This document shows, piece after piece, positions 36,924 to 44,586 of a stretch of DNA of 64,000 nucleotides (position 1 is the first letter of the stretch; each line of letters opens with the position of its first letter). The stretch lies in the NCBI GenBank assembly GCA_017460885.1, contig JAFUAB010000034.1, positions 1 through 64,000 on the forward strand. The letters are read 5' to 3'. The position numbers were made by a program, and so were the translations under genes. Under the pieces are notes generated by a model, which was given only the letters and a program-made list of their open reading frames with translations, was not told the origin of the DNA and searched no databases. This stretch comes from Lachnospiraceae bacterium (lineage in GTDB: Bacteria > Bacillota > Clostridia > Lachnospirales > Lachnospiraceae).

Positions 36924-38726
36924 ATGAACCCAAGCCAGCGCGAAGCCGTTTGTTTCCATGACGGTGCGCTGCTGTTGCTGGCGGGTCCCGGGTCAGGCAA
37001 AACGTTTGTGGTCACACACAGGGTACAGGCGTTGATAGCGTCCGGCGTGAAGGCATCTGAAATTCTGGTCATCACCTTCACCCGGGCCGCCGCTCTCGAG
37101 ATGCAGGAAAGATTTTTTAAGCTTGTGTATCCCGATGAACCGGCGGTGTCCTTCGGAACCTTTCATGCAATATTCTATTCGATCATTAAACACCACCATC
37201 AGTATCGTAAGGTGGTACCCATAACCGACAAAGAAAAACTGAATATGTGTAAAAGAGCTTTGGAAGAAACCGGGCATGGAGAAATGCTTTCGGATTTTGA
37301 GGAGTGTATTGCTTTACTCGGACTTATCGGATCCTGCAAGAATAACGGAAACGATCCTTTTGAGTTTGATCAGAACATGCTTGAAAAGGCAGAATTCGCA
37401 AGGATTTTTGAAGCGTATAACGATCTGCTGAGAAGCTTCGACAGGATCGATTTTGACGATATGGTCAATCTGTGCCTGGAGCTGTTGAAGAGAGAACCGG
37501 AGTTTGCCGCTGTCTGGCAGAATAAGTTTAAATATATCCTGATCGACGAGTTTCAGGACATATCCGCCAATCAATATGAACTTGTTAAGCTTCTGGCGTA
37601 TCCGCAGGACAACGTTTTTGCCGTAGGCGATGACGATCAGTCTATCTATGCCTTCAGGGGGGCCGATGTGTCTCTGATGCGTTCGTTTGAAAAGGATTTT
37701 ACCGGGGCACAGGTCAGATATCTATCCGTCAATTACAGGTCATCGGGCAGTATCGTGGATTTTGCCGGCAGGGTGATAAGATCCAATAAAAACAGGTTTT
37801 CCAAGAATATCAGTGCCGAAAAGGAGACCGGAGATTCCGTGACCATAACGGGGGCGGCCGATATGGCGGCGCAGAACGAGATGGTTCTGGATGTGATAAA
37901 AAATGCTCATATGGGCGGTACACAGTGGAGTGATATTGCGATCCTTCTTCGCACAAACAGACAGGCGGGAGTATATGCCGCACTCCTTAGGCAGGCCGGT
38001 ATACCCTGTGATATCAAAGAGACCAAACCGCCCTTTTCCACGCAGGAGATAAAGGATATCTGCGCCTATCTGGCTCTGGGCGCGGGAGATAACAGCCGTG
38101 AGAAGTATTCGCGGATAATAAATAAGCCTGTCAGATATATCAAAAGAGCCGCAATGCCGGAGGAAACCGTGGATATTTCCCAGCTCAGGTCATATTACCG
38201 CGGCGATACCTACATGATCAAAAGGATCGATGAGCTTGATAAGCATATCCGCAGGCTTAAGGGGATGCGACCTCATCTTGCCGTAAGATATATCTGTACG
38301 ACTGTCGGATATGACCGGTATGTCAGGGAAAGTGCGGGGGTTAAGGCTTTTCAGGACTATCTGGAACAGAGGGATGCGTTTACGGCCCTTATAAAGGATC
38401 TCGATACCTACAGACAGGTAGCCGAAATGCTTGATGATATCAGGATGTCATATACGGAATCTCACCCTCAGGATACCGTAGTTAACGGTGTCAGGATCCA
38501 GACCTACCATTCATCCAAAGGCCTGGAATACGATACCGTGATCCTTCCGGACGTCAACGAGGGTAAGATCCCGTCCAAATCCGCAAAAACCGAGGCTGAC
38601 ATAGAAGAGGAACGACGCATGTTCTACGTTGCCGTGACTCGTGCCGCTGCCCACCTGCATATATTCTACCGAAAGGACGGCAACCTCCGTCCCAGCCGAT
38701 TTGTGTCGCCGGGACGGTTTTGCTGA
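36924..38726 (+). CDS. Short UvrD/PcrA-like superfamily 1 helicase
   Basis: ATP-dependent 3'-5' DNA helicase with motifs Q (NPSQREAV), I (GPGSGKT), II (IDEFQDIS), III (VGDDDQSIYAFRGA), IV/V (TYHSSKGLEYDTVIL) and VI (FYVAVTRA). At 600 aa it is shorter than PcrA/UvrD and ends just after motif VI. The last dozen residues (FVSPGRFC) and the stop are encoded by the palindromic repeat that begins at about 38700, suggesting the repeat overrode the original C-terminus. ATG 36924 follows the gltX stop; GTG 36915 is the alternative. Confidence 0.88.
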   Translation: MNPSQREAVCFHDGALLLLAGPGSGKTFVVTHRVQALIASGVKASEILVITFTRAAALEMQERFFKLVYPDEPAVSFGTFHAIFYSIIKHHHQYRKVVPITDKEKLNMCKRALEETGHGEMLSDFEECIALLGLIGSCKNNGNDPFEFDQNMLEKAEFARIFEAYNDLLRSFDRIDFDDMVNLCLELLKREPEFAAVWQNKFKYILIDEFQDISANQYELVKLLAYPQDNVFAVGDDDQSIYAFRGADVSLMRSFEKDFTGAQVRYLSVNYRSSGSIVDFAGRVIRSNKNRFSKNISAEKETGDSVTITGAADMAAQNEMVLDVIKNAHMGGTQWSDIAILLRTNRQAGVYAALLRQAGIPCDIKETKPPFSTQEIKDICAYLALGAGDNSREKYSRIINKPVRYIKRAAMPEETVDISQLRSYYRGDTYMIKRIDELDKHIRRLKGMRPHLAVRYICTTVGYDRYVRESAGVKAFQDYLEQRDAFTALIKDLDTYRQVAEMLDDIRMSYTESHPQDTVVNGVRIQTYHSSKGLEYDTVILPDVNEGKIPSKSAKTEADIEEERRMFYVAVTRAAAHLHIFYRKDGNLRPSRFVSPGRFC

Positions 38727-38738
38727 CACATTTTGTGT
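38700..38738. repeat. Inverted half-palindrome, left partner
   Basis: TTTGTGTCGCCGGGACGG followed by TTTTGCTGACACATTTT is the left arm of the family seen complete at 43156-43216. Its right arm is missing here. The reverse complement of 40827-40862 matches it closely, so the two halves flank the lipoprotein gene at 39079. The helicase stop codon lies inside it, and the hairpin element starts six bases after it. Confidence 0.8.
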
Positions 38739-38743
38739 CGCTT

Positions 38744-38899
38744 AGGAACTGTTCATAAAAAACTTGAACAGTTGGCAAAGGATAAATGTTCATATGCAAT
38801 GAAGAAAACATAGGCGTAGTGGGCTACGCCGAGGCTTTCTGAAGAAGCATATGGACATTTAGCCGAGACAAATGATCAAGTTATTTTGCAACAGTTCCT
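38744..38899. repeat. Dispersed hairpin element, copy 2 (complete)
   Basis: Complete 156-base copy of the element at 1-139. Outer inverted repeats AGGAACTGTTCATAAAAAAC and the reverse complement AGGAACTGTTGCAAAATAAC match in most positions. An inner stem pairs TAAATGTTCATATGC with GCATATGGACATTTA, and a GGCGTAG/CTACGCC hairpin caps it. No coding region. The 38727-39078 gap holds this element, the tail of the half-palindrome and the leader of the lipoprotein gene. Confidence 0.85.
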
Positions 38900-39017
38900 T
38901 ATTTCAGGACAGATATAAAGTGAGCCTGTTGAAGACATTCTGTATCTGATGAATGTGATAAAATATGTGCACAATGATCGAATCTGGAATCGATAAAGAT
39001 TCAATAATCAAAAAAAC

Positions 39018-39049
39018 TGACTCTGAAGCCATAGAAATAATGTATAATG
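39018..39049 (+). promoter_or_regulatory. Possible promoter of lipoprotein gene 1
   Basis: A perfect TATAAT at 39044-39049 lies 30 bases before the start. The best -35 candidate, CTGACT at 39018, is 20 bases away, which is long. The -10 is credible, the -35 weak. Confidence 0.4.
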
Positions 39050-39078
39050 ATTTGGGAATAAAGAACAGGAGGATCATT

Positions 39079-40815
39079 ATGAAAAAAAGACTTATATCAG
39101 CGATTCTGACGATATCGATGATAGCTGCGCTTACAGGGTGCGGCGGTAATACAGGTGCAGAATCGATAAAAAGTGACGGATCTCAGAACGAGGCTGTACA
39201 GGAAGAATCCGGCAGCGACAGCGATGCCGGGAATACAGCGGAATCTGACTTAGCCTCGGAACCTGAACCGGCAACATCGGAGTCTGCCTTGACGGAAACA
39301 GAAGCGGATGAAGAACCCGCCGGTGCTCCCGAGATAGTACTTCTTAAGAAGCACTACTATGAGAACAGTGACGATGAGGAGTATAAGGAGCTCTTTACGG
39401 GTTCCTTTGCCACACCGCTTTTGTCCGAGAAGAGTGCAAAGGCATATCCGGAGCTTGCCAGATCCATGGAGGAGGACGGCAAAACGGAATTGGAGTATTT
39501 TGAATCCCAGGTTGACGAGTATTTAACTCAGGCCAGAACCGATTATACGGAAAATACCGAATATTTCTACGGGCCGTATACTATCAATCAGCAGGTAACG
39601 GTCAAAAGACTTGATGATAAGGTGGCGAGTTTCTTTTTCCCGGTGGATGCCTTTATGGGCGGAGCTCACGGCATATACGGCAACGGCTATACCACATATG
39701 ATACCCCTACGGGAAAGGTGCTGAAGCTGGTTAATGTGGTTAATTCCGTAAATGATCTGCCCGGAATTCTTAAAACAGAGCTTGAAAAGACATACGCAGA
39801 CAGCCTTGACATGTTCTTTGATCTTGAAGGAAGTCTGGCAAATTATGTGGATGGCGACAGCTTTTCCGAAGGCGATAACTATTACACGGGATACACATGG
39901 GCTTTTACGGACGAAGGGATCGAGTTTTATTTCGGTCCTTATGAGCTGGCGGCATATGCTGCCGGAGCACAGACTGTTGTACTCAAGTATAATGAGTATG
40001 CTGATTTTATCAAACCGGAGTACATTCCGGACAGCACTGCGGACAAAAAAGGCCGTATTATCGAGGATATCAATATGCCGGGAGTGGATATCGATCAGGA
40101 CGGAAATCCCGATTCACTTTATGTTGAGTACGGTACAGATGCTAATGGCGACGTCAGCTCTGCGGATATTGTTTATAACGATCAGCGGCTTACCGTCGCA
40201 AATGAAGGCGACATACCGGACTTAAGCGAGGTTAAATGCTATCTTGTTGAAACGGCGGATGACAGATGCTATGCCTATGTGGTCACCTCGGAGTACAGCG
40301 ATTATATAGGAATCCATGTTTATGATCTTAATTCCGGCACTCTCAAAAAGAACGGGGAGAAGTATCTTTCCCGTGCGATAATCGGATATGATGATGACGA
40401 TTATTCACTGTACAGGGAATATGCATTTTATGATCCGGATAAGATGTATTTTGCGGAGCGCTTTGATATTATTGCATCTTTCAGTGCGATAATGAGCTAT
40501 CATGTCGGAGCTGACGGAATACCGGAACCCGACTCGGATGTTTATGAGATCGGAACAGTGGCGGGCTGGGAGCCTATAACCTGCATAAAGGACTTTGATG
40601 CCGATTTTGTAAATGATGACGGGACTCTGACGCAAGGAACCGTAAATACCGGAGAAACCTTTGAACTCGTCAGGACTGACGGGAAGACATGGCTGGATGC
40701 CAGGATCTCGGACGGCAGGATCGTGAGACTGAGTTTTAACGGAGGCGGAATGGAGCTGACAGTTAACGGTATCAATGCCCGGGAGCTTTTTAAGGAACTG
40801 ATGTATGCCGGATAA
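39079..40815 (+). CDS. DUF3298/RsiV-like lipoprotein, paralogue 1
   Basis: A 578-aa secreted lipoprotein: KKRLISAILTISMIAALTGC gives a signal peptide with Cys at 22, then an acidic Ser/Glu linker. Residues ~85-310 resemble the PdaC/DUF4163 plus DUF3298 pair, including GGAHGIYGNGYTTYDTPTGK and WAFTDEGIEFYFGPYELAAY. The remaining C-terminal half is unassigned and ends LFKELMYAG. AGGAGG precedes the ATG. The neighbouring gene at 40872 is a paralogue; the two share blocks such as EIVLLKK and YVDGDSxSEGDxYxTGYTWA. Function is unknown; sensing or binding of peptidoglycan fragments is only a family-level guess. The gene is bracketed by inverted half-palindromes. Confidence 0.82.
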   Translation: MKKRLISAILTISMIAALTGCGGNTGAESIKSDGSQNEAVQEESGSDSDAGNTAESDLASEPEPATSESALTETEADEEPAGAPEIVLLKKHYYENSDDEEYKELFTGSFATPLLSEKSAKAYPELARSMEEDGKTELEYFESQVDEYLTQARTDYTENTEYFYGPYTINQQVTVKRLDDKVASFFFPVDAFMGGAHGIYGNGYTTYDTPTGKVLKLVNVVNSVNDLPGILKTELEKTYADSLDMFFDLEGSLANYVDGDSFSEGDNYYTGYTWAFTDEGIEFYFGPYELAAYAAGAQTVVLKYNEYADFIKPEYIPDSTADKKGRIIEDINMPGVDIDQDGNPDSLYVEYGTDANGDVSSADIVYNDQRLTVANEGDIPDLSEVKCYLVETADDRCYAYVVTSEYSDYIGIHVYDLNSGTLKKNGEKYLSRAIIGYDDDDYSLYREYAFYDPDKMYFAERFDIIASFSAIMSYHVGADGIPEPDSDVYEIGTVAGWEPITCIKDFDADFVNDDGTLTQGTVNTGETFELVRTDGKTWLDARISDGRIVRLSFNGGGMELTVNGINARELFKELMYAG

Positions 40816-40826
40816 TACAGATCCGG

Positions 40827-40862
40827 AAAATGTGTCGACAGAACCGTCCCGGTGACACAAAA
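40827..40862. repeat. Inverted half-palindrome, right partner
   Basis: AAAATGTGTCGACAGAACCG followed by TCCCGGTGACACAAAA is the reverse complement, with few changes, of the segment at 38700-38738. It sits between the two paralogous lipoprotein genes and ends ten bases before the second start codon. Confidence 0.8.
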
Positions 40863-40871
40863 TTAGGAGAT

Positions 40872-42629
40872 ATGAGAAAACATTTAGCTGTATTGGTGAT
40901 AGCGGCGATGCTTACGGTGTCGTTTGCGGGCTGCGGAAGGGCAGAGCGGATCGAAGAGGCCAAAGCCAAGGCAGAGCCCGAGATATCAAATGAAAAAGAA
41001 GAAGATATAGCAGAGATCGTGGAGATCCCCGCTCCCGAACCGCCTGTTTCCGAACCTGAGCATGAGGAAGAGATACCCGAGCCGGTTACCGAGGAGCCCC
41101 GGGAGCCTGTATATACTGAGGAAGCCTATTCGGGTTTTCCGGAGATCGTACTGCTCAAAAAATCCTATTATGAATCAAGCGATGACGGCCGGTACAGAGA
41201 GCTTTTTAAAGGGGAATTTGCAACTCCGGTCCTCTCCGAAAGAAGTGCCAAACTTTATCCCGATCTTGCCATAGCTCTTAAAACAGACGGAGAGAGAGAG
41301 CTGGAATTCTACGAGGAGGAATCCACCGGCATGATCAACAATGTCCGGGCGAAATACCTTGAAGATCCCGATAATTTCGGTAATCCTTACAGGCTTGACC
41401 AGGATGTGACCGTCAAAAGAGCGGATGAAAAGGTTGTAAGTCTGTTTTTCCCGATATCAACATATGCCGGAGGCGCTCATGCGGTATATACCAATGGCCA
41501 CACCACTTACGATACCGCATCCGGACGCGCGCTCAAGCTGGCGGATGTTGTGACTTCACTTCCGAATCTGCCCGCTTTGCTTAAATCTGCCATCGAAACG
41601 CAATATGCAGCCGAGAAGGATAATTTTCGCGGACTTGAAGAAAGCCTGTCGAGATATGTGGATGGAGACAGCTATTCCGAGGGTGATCAGTATTTCACGG
41701 GATATACCTGGGCGCTCAATGATGAGGGACTGGAGTTCTATTTCGGTCCGTATGAGCTGGGCGATTATGCCCTGGGTTCGCAGAGTGTCGTGCTCAAGTA
41801 TTCCGATCATCCCGAGCTGTTCAATCCCGCTTATGTTCCCGACAGGACTGTCCGAAAGGGCAGGATCGTGCAAACCGACTGGATAGTACCCGGGCTTGAT
41901 ATCAATAAGGACGGCAAGGATGATTCCCTCTATGTGGAATATAACTATGATGAAAGCTCCGAGGAAAAGATCAATGCCTATCTGGTCTTCAACAGCGACA
42001 GGGTCAATATTGACAGGGAAAAGAACATGGAGACCTATGATGATATCAAGTGCTACTTTGTTCAGACAGCCGATTTAAGATCCTATGCGTATGTAATAAC
42101 AAATGAATACAATGATCTGATGGGGGTCCATGTCTATGATCTCAACACCGGCCTGATCAGAGAGATTGGAGTCGATTATTTTGCACAGCCGATAGTCGAA
42201 AATGATGACAGGGATTTTTCGCTTTATAAGGAATACGCATTTTATGATCCCGGGAATATGCTGTTTGCGTCCAAATTCGATATCATAGCCTCATTCAATG
42301 CTATCAGAAGCTATCATGTTGGAACCACAGGCATGCCGGTTTCCGATGACGGGATATATGAGATCGGTCTGGTTTCAAACTGGGCGCCCATAACCTGTAA
42401 AATGGATTTTGAATGCAGTTTTCTGGATAGTGAGGGATATCTTAAAAAGGGAACCGTCCGCTCCGGAGAAACCTTTGAACTGTTAAGAACAGACGGCAGA
42501 ACCTGGATCGATGCCCGGATTTCCGACGGAAGGACTGTGCGACTGGAAATATCCGGAGACAGCAATTCCCTTAAAATAAACGGGATCCCGGCCGAGGAAC
42601 TGTTTAAAGAGCTGATGTATGCGGGATAA
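40872..42629 (+). CDS. DUF3298/RsiV-like lipoprotein, paralogue 2
   Basis: Second member of the tandem pair, 585 aa. Signal peptide RKHLAVLVIAAMLTVSFAGC (Cys at 21), a longer Pro/Glu linker (EIPAPEPPVSEPEHEEEIPE), then the same domain order as paralogue 1, with GGAHAVYTNGHTTYDTASG and WALNDEGLEFYFGPYELGDY and the identical terminal LFKELMYAG. The ATG at 40872 follows AGGAGA; the open frame extends upstream only through the repeat. Sequence divergence between paralogues is substantial, so the duplication is not recent. Confidence 0.82.
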   Translation: MRKHLAVLVIAAMLTVSFAGCGRAERIEEAKAKAEPEISNEKEEDIAEIVEIPAPEPPVSEPEHEEEIPEPVTEEPREPVYTEEAYSGFPEIVLLKKSYYESSDDGRYRELFKGEFATPVLSERSAKLYPDLAIALKTDGERELEFYEEESTGMINNVRAKYLEDPDNFGNPYRLDQDVTVKRADEKVVSLFFPISTYAGGAHAVYTNGHTTYDTASGRALKLADVVTSLPNLPALLKSAIETQYAAEKDNFRGLEESLSRYVDGDSYSEGDQYFTGYTWALNDEGLEFYFGPYELGDYALGSQSVVLKYSDHPELFNPAYVPDRTVRKGRIVQTDWIVPGLDINKDGKDDSLYVEYNYDESSEEKINAYLVFNSDRVNIDREKNMETYDDIKCYFVQTADLRSYAYVITNEYNDLMGVHVYDLNTGLIREIGVDYFAQPIVENDDRDFSLYKEYAFYDPGNMLFASKFDIIASFNAIRSYHVGTTGMPVSDDGIYEIGLVSNWAPITCKMDFECSFLDSEGYLKKGTVRSGETFELLRTDGRTWIDARISDGRTVRLEISGDSNSLKINGIPAEELFKELMYAG

Positions 42630-42695
42630 GGATAATTCTGAGAATGTTCTGACCGGCAGCATCGGCGGATGAGCTGCATAATTTTCCCAAGTATA

Positions 42696-42724
42696 TTGAC
42701 TTTTACAGGTGAAAGAGTTATCAT
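42696..42724 (+). promoter_or_regulatory. Strong sigma-A-like promoter of the 113-aa gene
   Basis: TTGACT (42696-42701), a spacer of exactly 17 bases and TATCAT (42719-42724). Transcription would begin near 42731, giving a leader of about 30 bases that carries GTGAGG before the ATG at 42760. Confidence 0.7.
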
Positions 42725-42759
42725 AATCATATCTATTTGGATAAACAAGTGAGGTTTAT

Positions 42760-43101
42760 ATGGCTATAGGTGCTGTTAGCGGTTATTCCGCAGTTACTTA
42801 CAATCCATATGTATATAATTCAAGACAGCTTAATGCATCCAGTCTCAATGCGATCAAGCCTATTTCTGACGATGCGACAGATGGCGGTGTTGATTTCAGC
42901 AAAGTAAGCGGCTCATCCGAGCAGGAGAATATCAATCCGCTTCGTCCGGGTCAGACTTCTGATTTTGCAGGAATACTGATGAGTCAGATGGCATCGAGCA
43001 GTTTACGACAGTATCAGTTGCTGGGTGACCAGATGCAGACAGCGGCTTCGACCGAAGCTGAGGCACAGGCACCGCTTGTGGCTGATGTATTTGCAAGTTG
43101 A
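42760..43101 (+). CDS. 113-aa protein of unknown function
   Basis: Not recognised. The product has no signal peptide or membrane segment, is rich in Ser, Ala, Gln and Asn, and starts MAIGAVSGYSAVTYNPYVYN; its C-terminal half (DFAGILMSQMASSSLRQYQL, then an Ala/Glu/Gln run) is probably helical. It has its own promoter and terminator, so it is an independent transcription unit, probably well expressed. Ribosome site GTGAGG. It could be a structural or secreted small protein; nothing decides this. Confidence 0.7.
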   Translation: MAIGAVSGYSAVTYNPYVYNSRQLNASSLNAIKPISDDATDGGVDFSKVSGSSEQENINPLRPGQTSDFAGILMSQMASSSLRQYQLLGDQMQTAASTEAEAQAPLVADVFAS

Positions 43102-43114
43102 ATTTTTGTAGAGT

Positions 43115-43149
43115 AGGGTCACTGCAATAGCAGTGGCCCTTTAATTTTG
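43115..43149 (+). terminator. Intrinsic terminator after the 113-aa gene
   Basis: AGGGTCACTGC (43115-43125) pairs with GCAGTGGCCCT (43130-43140), one G-T wobble, four-base loop, followed by TTAATTTTGTTT. It separates this unit from the sortase gene. Confidence 0.8.
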
Positions 43150-43155
43150 TTTCGG

Positions 43156-43216
43156 TGTGTCAACGGGACGGTTCTGATGACACAAAATGTGTCGGCAGAA
43201 CCGTCCCAGTGACACA
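43156..43216. repeat. Complete GGGACGGTTC palindrome
   Basis: Full-length member of the family: outer arms TGTGTC/GACACA and inner arms GGGACGGTTCTG/CAGAACCGTCCC with GACACA-aaa-TGTGTC at the tip, so it can fold into a long nearly perfect hairpin. It ends 13 bases before the sortase start codon and lies within its probable leader. Confidence 0.85.
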
Positions 43217-43229
43217 ATCGAGGTGATCA

Positions 43230-44552
43230 ATGCCCGGAGGCTATGTGGCCGGACACAAATTCGGCGATGAAAATGAATATAATGCAGCCCTTGAGGATAT
43301 CAGGATCATCAACAGGCTTAAGAGTCAGACCGATATGAAAAATCCCGTATCGGTCAAAAAGCTGTATGCTACGCTGCAGTCCGGAGAAATACGGTTTAAG
43401 ACTATAGTCGGACGTGATTTTGATGATGAGATCTTTGATCTGATTACGGAACTGGAGTCTGAGGAAACCCGCGCTGAGAATGCCGGTAAGAAAAAACATG
43501 GACTTATCCTGCATAGGAAAAAAGGGAAAAAGGCACAGGATAAGGCTTCAAACGCAGCTTCCGATCATTTCGGGGGGATGCGCATCGAGTCACGATCGGA
43601 AAAGATCGAAAGGGCCACATCGGCTGTACGCGCACGATCCTCCGGCATGTCCGTCTCCGAGCTCAATATCAGCAAGCCCGACAGTAAGGGCGAAGACAGA
43701 TCCGATGATATTGATATTGCTGCCAAGGAGATCGTCAGGAGAGATGAATTAAAACGCAGGATAATTATTTCTGTAGCTGTGGTCGTTGCTGTTATCAGTA
43801 TGGGATATTTTGCCGTATACAGCAGATCAGCCTATGCCAGTCAGGCGGAATATGATGAGCTTGCTTCGCTCAAAGGAACCGATCCGGTGGCCGAACAGAT
43901 CGAACAGAAGCCTCTCTTTACTCTGGCGGAGGCCGCCGAGATCCCCGAGATCCTTGATGAATACAAGAATATCTATATCAAGAATAAGTCGGTAATCGGC
44001 TGGCTTACCATTGACGGAACAAACATCGATTATCCGGTGATGCAGACCGTTAACAACGAGTATTATCTGACACATGATTTTAACGGAAAGGATGACAATA
44101 ACGGTTCGCTTTTTCTGGATTGTAACTGTAACGCAATGTTTCGAAGTACCAATCTTATCGTATACGGACATCATATGAAATCCGGCAAGATGTTCGGGAA
44201 TCTAAAAAAATATAAGAACGAAGATTATTGTAAGGAACATAGTATCATAAAATTTGATACAATTTACGAAAAGGGCGTCTATGAGGTAATGTATGTGTTT
44301 ACGGATACGATCAAGGATGCCGAGGATGTGAGCTTTAAGTATTACCAGTTTATAGATGCGGTCAGCGAGGAAGAATTTGATTCCAATATGAAAGCGATGG
44401 CCGAGATGAGTTTTTTTGATACCGGAGTGACCGCAGAGTACGGCGATGACCTGCTTACATTATCAACCTGTGACAGTTCGGCATCCACGGCCCGGTTTGT
44501 TGTAGTGGCCAGACGCATACCCAATGACCAGATCGAGTATGTATATAAATGA
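43230..44552 (+). CDS. srtB: Class B sortase with long cytosolic N-terminal region
   Basis: Membrane transpeptidase that anchors surface proteins to peptidoglycan. The C-terminal domain shows GWLTIDGTNIDYPVMQ, VYGHHMKSGKMFGNLKKY (catalytic His at 314 or 315), LTLSTCDSSASTARF with Cys414 and Arg422. One membrane helix lies at about 176-197. The preceding ~175 residues are charged, predicted cytosolic and much longer than in classical SrtB; no domain is recognised there. GAGGTG precedes ATG 43230. A probable substrate with an SPKTG signal is encoded at 50572. Confidence 0.93.
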   Translation: MPGGYVAGHKFGDENEYNAALEDIRIINRLKSQTDMKNPVSVKKLYATLQSGEIRFKTIVGRDFDDEIFDLITELESEETRAENAGKKKHGLILHRKKGKKAQDKASNAASDHFGGMRIESRSEKIERATSAVRARSSGMSVSELNISKPDSKGEDRSDDIDIAAKEIVRRDELKRRIIISVAVVVAVISMGYFAVYSRSAYASQAEYDELASLKGTDPVAEQIEQKPLFTLAEAAEIPEILDEYKNIYIKNKSVIGWLTIDGTNIDYPVMQTVNNEYYLTHDFNGKDDNNGSLFLDCNCNAMFRSTNLIVYGHHMKSGKMFGNLKKYKNEDYCKEHSIIKFDTIYEKGVYEVMYVFTDTIKDAEDVSFKYYQFIDAVSEEEFDSNMKAMAEMSFFDTGVTAEYGDDLLTLSTCDSSASTARFVVVARRIPNDQIEYVYK

Positions 44553-44586
44553 TCCGGATAAAACCGGATCCCGGAGTTAACCCAGT

